DNA of 6,881 bases from Porphyromonas sp. GTDB taxonomy: Bacteria; Bacteroidota; Bacteroidia; Bacteroidales; Porphyromonadaceae. The notes beneath the pieces were generated by a model. It was not told where the DNA came from and searched no databases. It saw only the letters and a list, made by a program, of their open reading frames with translations. The position numbers were made by a program, and so were the translations under genes. Location of the stretch: assembly GCA_029983495.1 (NCBI GenBank), contig JASBZJ010000102.1, positions 1 through 6,881 of the forward strand, given 5' to 3'. Below are positions 1 through 6,829 of the stretch, in pieces. Every line of letters starts with the position of its first letter. The stretch's first letter is position 1.

Positions 1-32
1 ATTACCAAATAGATAACAACCTATAATCTGAC

Positions 33-102
33 TTACTGCCGTGCAAAGGTCTCATCATTATGAACCGTGGTATATATCATTGAGCCCTTTGCACGGTAGT
101 AA
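33..102. repeat. Long imperfect inverted repeat (hairpin) downstream of the BI-1 gene
   Basis: Bases 33-49 pair with 86-102 over 17 positions, including one G-T pair (38/97). The core is CCGTGCAAAGG against CCTTTGCACGG. After a mismatch at 50/85, bases 51-54 pair with 81-84. A five-base bulge (55-59) is followed by 60-63 pairing with 77-80 around a 13-base loop. Neither strand has a T-run right after the stem, so it is not a standard intrinsic terminator. The arms are too long and regular to be chance. It could be an RNA 3'-end stabiliser for the minus-strand transcript, a protein-binding site or a small palindromic repeat element. The rest of 1-177 holds only weaker inverted repeats (119-123/137-141 and 139-148/157-166) and no gene I can support. 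Confidence 0.8.
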
Positions 103-177
103 ATGCTTATTTTGGCACACTCCCTTTTTATTACTTGGAGTTGCGAAATTATTATGTTTCCGAACTAACCAAAAGTA

Positions 178-924
178 TTAATTTCGATTCCCTAAAAATC
201 GGAGTAAATACAGAAAGAGGTTTATAAAGTCAAGATAGAGCGTTAACGCTCCAAGAAGAGCAACTTTATGTAACGACACCATATCGCTCCCCTCATTTAA
301 TTGTTGCTTTAGTACAAGCTTTATTCGATTTGTGTCTACCGCAGTAAGAACTGTAAATAGAACAACCCCAATCGACGAAATAATCCAGTCGAATGCGCTA
401 CTTCTCAAAAAAAGGTTTACCACAACCATTACTATAAGACCAATAAGAGCCATCATAAGGTAACGGTATACTGGGGCAAAGTTCCTTTTTGTTAAAGCTC
501 CATATAGTGCCATAGCTCCAAACATTGCTGCTGTAATGATGAACACTCGAGCAACTGAGGATGCGGTGTAAGCTAAAAAGATAATACTTAACGTAGCTCC
601 ATTTAGTATTGAGTACAATATCATCATTGTAGCTGCCGTGGCAAAGCTCATTCGGTTTATACGAGCTGAAAGTACAAATACAACAACCAACTCGGCAATA
701 ATTAAACCCAAAAATAAGGGTTGGCTACCAACAATTGCCATTCCTAGCGATGTATTTACAACCACCAGCGCAGTAAGTGCGGTTACAAGCAAAGCACCAC
801 CCATCCAAGCAAACACTTTTGTAAAAAGCGATTTTTCGAGGCTTTTTGTGGTTTCGTCAACAACTTCAACCGAATTGCCATAGAATGGTGGTGGGGTTTG
901 ATTTTGGAAAAAGTTATCCGGCAT
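178..924 (-). CDS. Bax inhibitor-1 (BI-1/YccA/YbhL) family integral membrane protein
   Basis: A 248-residue inner-membrane protein of the Bax inhibitor-1 family (UPF0005/TMBIM). After a Pro/Asn-rich cytoplasmic N-terminus (residues 1-35), seven hydrophobic spans can be seen near 37-57, 68-87, 94-118, 124-144, 155-173, 179-196 and 221-243. The family's C-terminal signature is clear: LYLDFINLFLYLL at about 229-241. Acidic residues D197 (TAVDTNR, end of span 6) and D232 (span 7) are likely counterparts of the paired aspartates that form the pH and calcium sensor in Bacillus YetJ; this is a family inference, not an alignment. Known members leak calcium or modulate membrane protein quality control, and the bacterial role is unsettled. 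The ATG at 924 has no clear Shine-Dalgarno sequence. The gene follows glmS after 61 bases with no TAnnTTTG box in the gap, so read-through from glmS is plausible. The family call is sure, the function is not. Confidence 0.93.
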   Translation of the reverse strand: MPDNFFQNQTPPPFYGNSVEVVDETTKSLEKSLFTKVFAWMGGALLVTALTALVVVNTSLGMAIVGSQPLFLGLIIAELVVVFVLSARINRMSFATAATMMILYSILNGATLSIIFLAYTASSVARVFIITAAMFGAMALYGALTKRNFAPVYRYLMMALIGLIVMVVVNLFLRSSAFDWIISSIGVVLFTVLTAVDTNRIKLVLKQQLNEGSDMVSLHKVALLGALTLYLDFINLFLYLLRFLGNRN

Positions 925-985
925 AATATAAACTAGTTTTCTTTATAATGTAATAAATCGGTAAATTACTAAAAGGGAACATATT

Positions 986-2836
986 TTACTCAACGGTTAC
1001 CGACTTAGCCAAGTTTCGGGGCTGATCAACATTACAACCTTTTTCGGTAGCAATATAATAAGCGAGGAGCTGCAGGGGAATAACCGTAAGCAAAGGTTCG
1101 AGCATATGATTGGTTTGAGGCACAGTCAAGCAGTAATCGGCATACTCACGTAGGGTATTATCACCTTCACTTACAATGGCGATAATCTTTCCCTTGCGAG
1201 CTTTCATTTCCTGAATGTTACTAACTATCTTTTCGTAAGTTTTATCCATAGTAGCAACAACCACAATGGGCATATTTTCATCAACCAAGGCTATGGGACC
1301 ATGCTTCATTTCGGCTGCAGGGTAACCTTCGGCATGGATATAACTTAGTTCTTTTAGCTTAAGTGCCCCCTCGAGTGCAACAGGGTAATTATACCCACGA
1401 CCTAAATAAATACAATTGTTTTGCTTAACAAAACGTTTAGCCAACTGCTTAATAGGTTCAACATCCTCAAGGGTTTTTGCAATTAAATCGGGTATTGAGG
1501 CAATGCAATTAACTAACTCTGCAATGCATTCACTACTGATAGTCTTCTTTTCCGAAGCTAAGGCTAGGGCAAAAAGAGCAAGAGTTGTAAGTTGTCCTGT
1601 AAATGCTTTTGTTGAAGCTACACCAATTTCTGGTCCAACATGAATATAGGTCCCCGTATTGGCAAGGCGCGAAATTGAACTACCCACACTATTGCAAAAA
1701 GCATAAGTAAAAGCTCCCTTATCTTTTGCCAACTTTAGGGCTGCATAGGTATCGGCAGTTTCGCCCGATTGGGAAATAGCAATTACAACATCGTGTTCAC
1801 CAATAATAGGGTTACGGTAACGAAATTCACTAGCATATTCTACTTCAACAGGTATGCGCACCAAATCTTCGATAAGCTGTTTACCAATTAGTGCGGCATG
1901 CCACGAAGTTCCACAAGCAACAATAACAAAACGGCGAGCATTTACTAAGGTTTTACCATGGTCAATAATAGAGCTTAGTACCACTTTTTCATTATCGCTT
2001 GTAATGCGACCTCTCATACAATCCTTTAAGCACTGGGGTTGCTCATATATTTCCTTAAGCATAAAGTGAGGATACCCCCCTTTTTCAATTGCACCTATAT
2101 CGAGCGATACATAACATGGAGTATGTTTTTTTGTAGTCCCTTGAATGGTTTCGATTCGGGGGGCATTGCCAGGGATAAGTTCGGCTACTTCCTCATCTTC
2201 GAGATAAATTACGTTCCGTGTATGTTCAATAATAGGGGTAGCATCGCTACCAGCAAAAAACTCTTCCTTATTATCGCCAATACCAATTACCAGTGGGCTA
2301 CTTTTACGAGCAATAATTAGTTTATTAGGTTGTTCTCTATCAATAATGGCTATTGCATAAGCCCCAATAACGTTCGATAAAGCAACTTGTACAGCACGAA
2401 AAGTATCGAGGTTTTGACTTGCTTTTACGAATTCGATAAGTTGAATAAGCACTTCGCTATCGGTTTCGCTTTGAAAAGTATACCCTTTTTCGATTAGAGA
2501 CTGTTTTATTTCGCGGAAATTTTCGATAATGCCATTGTGCACAATTGCAAGTTGTTGGCTTTGCGAATAAAAAGGATGGGCATTAACTGCACTAGGTTCA
2601 CCATGGGTTGCCCATCGAGTATGAGCTATTCCGATTGTTCCATGTGCATCCTTTTGCTCAATAAGTTCTTCTAACAGCTTAACTTTTCCCTTTGTTTTAT
2701 AAACACGGAGGTCGCCTTCGGTATCACACAATGCGGCACCTGCACTATCGTACCCTCGGTATTCGAGGCGTTCTAATCCATTCAGTAGTATCGGAGCGAC
2801 CTGCTTTTTACCAATGTATCCTACTATTCCACACAT
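986..2836 (-). CDS. glmS: Glutamine--fructose-6-phosphate aminotransferase (isomerizing)
   Basis: Converts fructose-6-phosphate and glutamine to glucosamine-6-phosphate and glutamate in the cytosol. This is the first step to UDP-GlcNAc for peptidoglycan and lipopolysaccharide. The 616-residue protein is full length (E. coli has 609). The N-terminal class II glutamine amidotransferase domain (about 2-225) starts MCGIVGYIG, with Cys2 as nucleophile after Met removal. R74 (HTRWATHG), N101-G102 (HNGIIEN) and D126 (TDSE) match the glutamine-site residues. Two SIS sugar-isomerase domains follow (about 290-430 and 460-600), with ACGTSWHA at 308-315, SQSGET at 355-360 and GSSISR at 385-390. Catalytic E496 (KLKE), H512 (KHGP) and K611 in the terminal DQPRNLAKSVTVE are all present. 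The start is fixed because Cys must be residue 2. Upstream lie a possible promoter and a nested inverted repeat. No glmS ribozyme is evident. The BI-1 gene follows in the same direction. Confidence 0.98.
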   Translation of the reverse strand: MCGIVGYIGKKQVAPILLNGLERLEYRGYDSAGAALCDTEGDLRVYKTKGKVKLLEELIEQKDAHGTIGIAHTRWATHGEPSAVNAHPFYSQSQQLAIVHNGIIENFREIKQSLIEKGYTFQSETDSEVLIQLIEFVKASQNLDTFRAVQVALSNVIGAYAIAIIDREQPNKLIIARKSSPLVIGIGDNKEEFFAGSDATPIIEHTRNVIYLEDEEVAELIPGNAPRIETIQGTTKKHTPCYVSLDIGAIEKGGYPHFMLKEIYEQPQCLKDCMRGRITSDNEKVVLSSIIDHGKTLVNARRFVIVACGTSWHAALIGKQLIEDLVRIPVEVEYASEFRYRNPIIGEHDVVIAISQSGETADTYAALKLAKDKGAFTYAFCNSVGSSISRLANTGTYIHVGPEIGVASTKAFTGQLTTLALFALALASEKKTISSECIAELVNCIASIPDLIAKTLEDVEPIKQLAKRFVKQNNCIYLGRGYNYPVALEGALKLKELSYIHAEGYPAAEMKHGPIALVDENMPIVVVATMDKTYEKIVSNIQEMKARKGKIIAIVSEGDNTLREYADYCLTVPQTNHMLEPLLTVIPLQLLAYYIATEKGCNVDQPRNLAKSVTVE

Positions 2837-2913
2837 TATCCAATCTGTTCAAGTAAATCAATTTTATTTTATTACAGCGTATGTTCATTGTACTGTAAAT
2901 CATCACGTATTCA

Positions 2914-2921
2914 CAAAGTTA
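2914..2921 (-). promoter_or_regulatory. Possible Bacteroidota -7 box for glmS
   Basis: The minus strand reads TAACTTTG, a match to the Bacteroidota -7 consensus TAnnTTTG. It would place transcription start near 2908 and give a leader of roughly 70 bases before glmS. No TTTG lies at the expected -33 distance (about 2940-2944). That position is instead occupied by the inverted repeat at 2934-2975. The promoter could be weak, activator-dependent or a chance match. Confidence 0.4.
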
Positions 2922-2933
2922 CACAAATAACTT

Positions 2934-2975
2934 ATTAGTCATGTACCTAATCGTACCCTCGGTACTATTACTAAT
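2934..2975. repeat. Nested two-part inverted repeat between the exonuclease gene and glmS
   Basis: On the plus strand ATTAGT (2934-2939) pairs with ACTAAT (2970-2975), and inside it GTACC (2943-2947) pairs with GGTAC (2961-2965). The spacers are three and four bases and the central loop is 13 bases. A second GTACC (2953-2957) makes an alternative tight hairpin with the same GGTAC around a three-base loop. There is no T-run, so it is a poor intrinsic terminator for the operon ending at 3051. Its place where the -33 box of glmS would be makes an operator possible. This is inference. The rest of the 214-base gap shows nothing else I recognise. Confidence 0.5.
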
Positions 2976-3050
2976 TGTGCTAGACTTATTATTGACGAGG
3001 AGCTAAACGGCACTGGTATACTGAACAAAAACATAATTAACCAACACCGC

Positions 3051-3662
3051 CTACTGTAACAAACCAAACCGATATACAGGTGGAACAGCCAACTCCATTA
3101 TGGCATTATATATACGCAAACATGCATACGCATCGAGGGCTGCGTAAGCAATCGCCTTTTCAGGTAGTTTTTCCATTTCCCAATTCGTTAGTCGGGCTTG
3201 CTTGCTCATTCGCTCGTTAAAAAGAATAGCATACATACTTCTTAAACTCTGCTCACGTATACCATAAGCAGGGCATATTTTCTGTAAGTCAACAAAGCCT
3301 TTTGGTTCCAACCCATGCTTACGCCTACGCATAGCACGAAAATCATCGTGCAAACTAAGACCAATTTTCAACACTTGTTCGTTTTCGAGAAAATGGGTTA
3401 AAGCATCGGTTATACCCACAACATTAACCCTAAAAAGGTAAGCACGGTTTAAGGTTGCCACTTGCAATAACGAAACTTCGTTCACTTCGCCCCGCGTAAA
3501 TGAAGGGCGTGTTTCTGTATCAAACCCAACAACTGTTTGCTGTTGCAAAAAAGCTATCGCCTCATTTACAGCAATATCAGAATCAACTACAATAACTTCA
3601 CCATTAAAATGGGCTTGTTTTTCAAGAGCATTAACCTCTTCCTTGCTAATATTACTCCTCAT
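3051..3662 (-). CDS. DEDDy-type 3'-5' exonuclease domain protein (RNase D-like)
   Basis: A single-domain 3'-5' exonuclease of the DEDD superfamily, close in type to the exonuclease domain of RNase D; it probably trims RNA in the cytosol. From the chosen start it has 203 residues. The motifs are intact: Exo I FDTETRP with D48 and E50, Exo II GLSLHDDF with D106/D107, and Exo III YAALD with Y173 and D177, which marks the DEDDy subtype. There is no HRDC domain, so the protein is much shorter than classical RNase D (about 370 residues). The open frame extends upstream to a TTG at 3713, and in-frame ATGs occur at 3680, 3671 and 3662. The last gives MRSNISKEE and the smallest overlap, so I prefer it. 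It overlaps the end of the DUF5063-like gene by 11 bases, which suggests translational coupling. DNA rather than RNA as substrate cannot be excluded. Confidence 0.9.
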   Translation of the reverse strand: MRSNISKEEVNALEKQAHFNGEVIVVDSDIAVNEAIAFLQQQTVVGFDTETRPSFTRGEVNEVSLLQVATLNRAYLFRVNVVGITDALTHFLENEQVLKIGLSLHDDFRAMRRRKHGLEPKGFVDLQKICPAYGIREQSLRSMYAILFNERMSKQARLTNWEMEKLPEKAIAYAALDAYACLRIYNAIMELAVPPVYRFGLLQ

Positions 3663-4443
3663 TTTGTTCATCAAACTCATCCATATTGGACCACTGAGCC
3701 AATAGTTCTTCAATTTGGTCGTTTACACGCTGTTGTAAAGCTTGCTCTCGTTCAATTAAATCATCCTCACTATTATTATCAGTATAGGCATCGTCGTACA
3801 AATCGTTAGGGTAGTTATTCTTAGGGTAGTAGAGTAAATGCAATGCCCTCAAGGCAGCAAGTAACCTATCGCCCCAATAAGTCTGAAAACCTTCGCCTGT
3901 GGCAATTATTTCGTCAAACGAAATGTCGTCATAACTCGTACGAACACTTTCGATAAGGTTCTGTACAGGCTGGTAAACATCGGCTAAACACTCCGAAATA
4001 CGTGCCGTTATTGGAGCATCGGTAAACTGCATTTCCTCGCTCATTGTTTCGAGAAAGTAATCGTCGTTACCAAAAACCAATTCTAACTTATTCCTCAACT
4101 GTGTGTATTCAAGTTCCGTAACCTGCGGATGAACAATATCATTACCTAAACTTTCGTTGTAATAACTGCCGAAAGCCTGGGAACTCGAGGGTAGGGTTAG
4201 CCCTCGCTGGTAAAGGATTGGTATTATTTTGAGCAAAAACAGCGTCAATGCTTTATTATCACCAGGTTGAGCTGCACGAAGAGCCTCGCAAAAACTCATT
4301 CCAGCAATGAAAAAATCCTTTAGGGAGCCGAGAATTTTTAAGAGGTCTTGGTGCGAGGGGGCTGAAGTGCTTAGGCTTGTAGCACTGAGCGTATCCTCAA
4401 ACAGTTCATTGTTCCAATTGTTGGGGGGTGTATTGCCTTGCAT
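3652..4443 (-). CDS. DUF5063-like protein of unknown function
   Basis: A soluble protein of 263 residues from the ATG at 4443, without signal peptide or membrane span. I recognise it as a probable DUF5063 member from its helical composition and its position directly before a DEDD exonuclease gene, a pairing I recall from Bacteroidales genomes; the domain call is from memory, not a search. The body (about 30-205) carries aromatic and acidic segments such as YYNESLG, DVYQPVQNLIESV and FQTYWGDRLLAALRALHLLYYP. The tail (about 206-263) is strongly acidic and probably disordered or coiled. The frame extends to a TTG at 4458, but the in-frame ATG at 4443 is the more likely start. That leaves 25 bases after asd. 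Its 3' end overlaps the exonuclease start by 11 bases, so the two are probably made together and may interact. Function unknown. Confidence 0.82.
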   Translation of the reverse strand: MQGNTPPNNWNNELFEDTLSATSLSTSAPSHQDLLKILGSLKDFFIAGMSFCEALRAAQPGDNKALTLFLLKIIPILYQRGLTLPSSSQAFGSYYNESLGNDIVHPQVTELEYTQLRNKLELVFGNDDYFLETMSEEMQFTDAPITARISECLADVYQPVQNLIESVRTSYDDISFDEIIATGEGFQTYWGDRLLAALRALHLLYYPKNNYPNDLYDDAYTDNNSEDDLIEREQALQQRVNDQIEELLAQWSNMDEFDEQNEE

Positions 4444-4468
4444 ATTATTGTTTTTCAAACATATACTA

Positions 4469-5488
4469 TTAACCTAACCGCTTAACCCCACCATTTTGTA
4501 GCAAACACTCGGCAATTTGTACAGCATTTAAGGCTGCACCTTTGCGTACTTGATCCGCAACACACCAATAGGTTATTGCTCCCTCCTCGGCAATATCATT
4601 TCGTAATCTTCCTACAAAAACATCGTCGCTACCAGCAACTTCGAGGGGCATAGGGTACTTACGTTCTTGGGGGTTATCAACAACAACTACACCAGGCATA
4701 GTTTCGAAAGCTCGCTTTGCCTCAGCAATCGAAATTGGTTTTTGAGCTTTTACCCAAATGGCTTCGCTATGGGCACGCATTACAGGAACACGAACACAAG
4801 TAGCACTAACCTTTATATCCCTATGCATTATTTTTACGGTTTCATTGGTCATTTTTAGTTCCTCCTTGGTATAGTCGTCATCAGCAAAAACATCGATTTG
4901 CGGAATTACGTTAAACAGCAACTGCGATGAAAAAGCACCCACCTCAAGAGGCAAACCACGAGCATAATTATTTGTTTGCTGTTCGAGTTCCTGCATACCC
5001 TTAGCACCAGCTCCGCTAGCAGCTTGATAGGTGGCAACATGTACCCTTTCAAGGGGGCTAATGTTATCCAAAGCTTTTAATGTAACCACCATTTGTATAG
5101 TAGAGCAGTTAGGGTTAGCAATAATATTCCGTGGCGTTTGTAATGCATCACTAGGGTTCACTTCGGGTACAACTAAAGGCACATCGGGTTCCATTCTAAA
5201 AGCACTACTATTATCAATCATTAGCGTGCCATAGCGTGTAATGGTACTTGCAAAATTCCTACTCACATCACCACCTGCCGAAACAAAAGCAATATCGATG
5301 TTTTTAAAAGCTTCGTTATCCTTAAGTTCTTCCACAATGCAGGCTTTATCGCCCACCCTAAATTGTTTGCCCGCACTACGCGCACTTCCAAAAAGGCGAA
5401 TATCATCGTAGGGAAAGTTACGTTTTGCAATGATATCCATAAACTCGGCTCCTACAGCTCCCGAAGCCCCTACAATAGCAATCTTCAT
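4469..5488 (-). CDS. asd: Aspartate-semialdehyde dehydrogenase
   Basis: Reduces L-aspartyl-4-phosphate with NADPH to L-aspartate-4-semialdehyde in the cytosol. This is the branch point to diaminopimelate/lysine, threonine and methionine. The protein has 339 residues, a normal length. The N-terminal Rossmann motif is GASGAVG (7-13). The catalytic Cys128 lies in NPNCSTIQ (126-132). Gln155 in TYQAASGAG, the KEELKM segment (208-213) and His240 in RAHSEA (238-243) match the substrate and acid-base residues of the family. The sequence type fits the Gram-positive/Bacteroidota branch rather than the longer E. coli form (an inference from general features). The ATG at 5488 starts directly at [10 protein letters not shown], so the start is secure although there is no clear Shine-Dalgarno sequence. 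A strong promoter lies just upstream (5542-5571). The gene is first in a probable operon with the DUF5063-like and exonuclease genes. Confidence 0.97.
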   Translation of the reverse strand: MKIAIVGASGAVGAEFMDIIAKRNFPYDDIRLFGSARSAGKQFRVGDKACIVEELKDNEAFKNIDIAFVSAGGDVSRNFASTITRYGTLMIDNSSAFRMEPDVPLVVPEVNPSDALQTPRNIIANPNCSTIQMVVTLKALDNISPLERVHVATYQAASGAGAKGMQELEQQTNNYARGLPLEVGAFSSQLLFNVIPQIDVFADDDYTKEELKMTNETVKIMHRDIKVSATCVRVPVMRAHSEAIWVKAQKPISIAEAKRAFETMPGVVVVDNPQERKYPMPLEVAGSDDVFVGRLRNDIAEEGAITYWCVADQVRKGAALNAVQIAECLLQNGGVKRLG

Positions 5489-5541
5489 ACGGTTAATATG
5501 TTGTTTTCAATCCTTGGGTTAAACACTTTCAAAATTCAATG

Positions 5542-5571
5542 CAAAGGTAGAAATTACTGTTCATAAGCAAA
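5542..5571 (-). promoter_or_regulatory. Bacteroidota-type promoter of the asd operon
   Basis: The minus strand carries TTTG (5568-5571), an 18-base spacer and TACCTTTG (5542-5549). This matches the -33 TTTG / -7 TAnnTTTG promoter of the Bacteroidota primary sigma factor in sequence and spacing. Transcription should begin near 5536, giving a leader of about 48 bases before asd. The -33 box overlaps the foot of the hairpin at 5569-5610. Confidence 0.75.
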
Positions 5572-5610
5572 AGAGCCATTACTCCGCATAATTACGAAGA
5601 AGGCTCTTTT
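5569..5610. terminator. Bidirectional-looking hairpin terminator between the GIN gene and asd
   Basis: A perfect nine-base inverted repeat: AAAAGAGCC (5569-5577) pairs with GGCTCTTTT (5602-5610) around a 24-base loop. Read on either strand, the 3' arm ends in four T's. On the plus strand a further T5 run lies close by. It lies about 70-110 bases after the GIN-gene stop codon. It would stop any read-through before the asd promoter, which starts inside its lower stem. The loop is long for a classical terminator, hence moderate confidence. Confidence 0.6.
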
Positions 5611-5629
5611 ACTAGTTTTTAGTTCATCG

Positions 5630-5664
5630 AAAAAAAATCAAACTCACTACTAACTTGCTGAGTT
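5630..5664 (-). terminator. Probable intrinsic terminator of the GIN-domain gene
   Basis: On the minus strand AACTCA and TGAGTT (5659-5664 and 5641-5646) form a six-base stem with a 12-base loop. Three bases later comes a run of eight T's (5630-5637). The stem begins about 17 bases after the TAG stop of the GIN gene. The stem is short and AT-rich, so it may be inefficient, which would fit the second hairpin just beyond it. Confidence 0.55.
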
Positions 5665-5680
5665 CTAATTGTTATTGACA

Positions 5681-6625
5681 CTATTTTTCGTTCTGCAAAT
5701 AAAGCTCTGCCCCATCGCAAACCTCCATTTTTACAGCACGAGCAGGCCGTTTCGACAACGATAAAAAACTGCTGTTTGCAAGGGAAACAGTCCCAACTTC
5801 GATAGCCTTGAACTCGGCTTTTGCTTTATCAACCAAACTAATTGTTCCACGTGGGATCGTAAAGTTTTCTCCAATAAGCTCGCTATTGCCCGAAAGGTGA
5901 GCATTAAAAGAATTTACATTACCTAAAATAGTGCTACAACTTTCGGCTGAAAGGCGCATTGTAGCAACTTTAGCATTGAGGGCTAAATGGCTTACCCCAT
6001 TGCCAATAATCGATGAATTAAGTTGACCACCTTCGAAGGTTATATCGCTAGCAAAAATACCCGTTGCACTGTACGAAAAACGCTTAGCACGAATATTTAA
6101 GCCCTTAACCTCGCCATTATGTTGCTTGAGAGAAAAGTTTCGAACGTCGTTTACACCTGATGCTTCCACTGTGGTGTACCCCGAAAGGGAAAGCGTTGCA
6201 AGCTCCGAAACAGTAATTGTAGCAAAAACCAGGGGTTCGTTGGTACGCTCCTTGGGGTCGAGCATTAAATAAAGCCTAAGCCTCGATCCTCGAATATCGC
6301 ACATGATACTATCTTGTAGGCGACTTTCGGCATTTACTGTTAACTGCTGCTCCTCCTGTGAACTAAACTTTACTGTTAAATGGATGTTACTACCAAGTTC
6401 GACACCCTTAATTTCCTGCGTAAAAGCAAGCTTTTTCTCGATTTTTTTATGGCGTTTACGGTAACGGGCGTAAATAACAGAGGCGGTTGCAGCCGAGAGT
6501 ACTGCGCCACCAACTACACTACCCCATACTAAGTTCGAACGTGTGGGGTGCAACAGCTTCTGTAGCTTTCCTATTAAAGTAGTTTGCTTAGTGTAAGCCT
6601 TATTCTGATTCATTTTCTTTTCCAT
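5681..6625 (-). CDS. Membrane-anchored GIN-domain (DUF2807) protein
   Basis: A 314-residue protein with one N-terminal hydrophobic span (about 32-53, LVWGSVVGGAVLSAATASVIYA) and a long beta-rich remainder. The segment from about 68 reads like a GIN/DUF2807 domain (putative auto-transporter adhesin head): KGVELGSNIHLTVKFSSQEE, a Val/Ala/Glu stretch, then ATITVSELATLSLSGYTTVEASG, followed by alternating short strands with Gly/Asn/Ser turns to the end, as in a right-handed beta-helix. Members are common in Bacteroidota and usually exported. Their ligand is unknown. Here the N-region before the span is about 31 residues, and a dense basic run (RYRKRHKKIEKK, 54-65) follows it, which is unusual for an exported domain. 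The start at 6625 is decided by a strong AAAGGAG (6631-6637) five bases upstream; the second Met (6613) would be too far from it. It appears to be a single-gene unit with its own promoter and terminator. Domain call fairly sure, role unknown. Confidence 0.8.
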   Translation of the reverse strand: MEKKMNQNKAYTKQTTLIGKLQKLLHPTRSNLVWGSVVGGAVLSAATASVIYARYRKRHKKIEKKLAFTQEIKGVELGSNIHLTVKFSSQEEQQLTVNAESRLQDSIMCDIRGSRLRLYLMLDPKERTNEPLVFATITVSELATLSLSGYTTVEASGVNDVRNFSLKQHNGEVKGLNIRAKRFSYSATGIFASDITFEGGQLNSSIIGNGVSHLALNAKVATMRLSAESCSTILGNVNSFNAHLSGNSELIGENFTIPRGTISLVDKAKAEFKAIEVGTVSLANSSFLSLSKRPARAVKMEVCDGAELYLQNEK

Positions 6626-6630
6626 GAGTT

Positions 6631-6637
6631 CTCCTTT
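6631..6637 (-). promoter_or_regulatory. Strong Shine-Dalgarno site for the GIN-domain gene
   Basis: The minus strand reads AAAGGAG, five bases before the ATG at 6625. It is the only gene in the window with a clear purine-rich ribosome binding site. The other five starts lack one, as is usual in Bacteroidota. It fixes the start at MEKKMNQ rather than the Met four codons later. Confidence 0.75.
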
Positions 6638-6674
6638 CTGTTTACCATTAAAGCTAAGGTACTATAGGCCTCCT

Positions 6675-6682
6675 CAAAGATA
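6675..6682 (-). promoter_or_regulatory. Probable Bacteroidota -7 box for the GIN-domain gene
   Basis: The minus strand reads TATCTTTG, matching TAnnTTTG, with an expected start of transcription near 6669 and a leader of about 45 bases. The best -33 candidate is ATTG (6707-6710), one mismatch from TTTG and 24 bases away, a little long. Confidence 0.45.
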
Positions 6683-6829
6683 AAACATTTCTAAGAATGA
6701 TAAGGACAATTCCTCGTGGGGAGCATTATCCATAGTTGATAGAATAAAACGAAGTTGTTTCGCAGGCTTATACAAAAAAACCGTCCCCAATAGCTCCTAG
6801 GGCTAAGCATTGCCCCTTGCAAATAAAGG

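Noticed and set aside
139..166. Hairpin AGTTGCGAAA/TTTCCGAACT as terminator of the BI-1 gene
   Set aside because: Two internal mismatches, and no T-run follows on either strand.
638..883. Plus-strand open frames across the window (for example here, 2039-2320 and 3537-3809)
   Set aside because: They lie opposite well-supported minus-strand genes, have low-complexity or unrecognisable translations, and lack start signals.
2837..3050. glmS ribozyme/riboswitch upstream of glmS
   Set aside because: No recognisable ribozyme core is seen. That element is known mainly from Gram-positive bacteria, and the gap contains only short inverted repeats.
3663..3713. TTG-initiated 17-residue extension of the exonuclease
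   Set aside because: It would overlap the DUF5063-like gene by 62 bases from a TTG codon, and the residues do not look like the family N-terminus. The ATG at 3662 (or 3671) fits better.
4444..4458. TTG start five codons upstream for the DUF5063-like gene
   Set aside because: An in-frame ATG at 4443 is available and the extra residues (KNNN-type) show no conservation signal. It remains possible but less likely.
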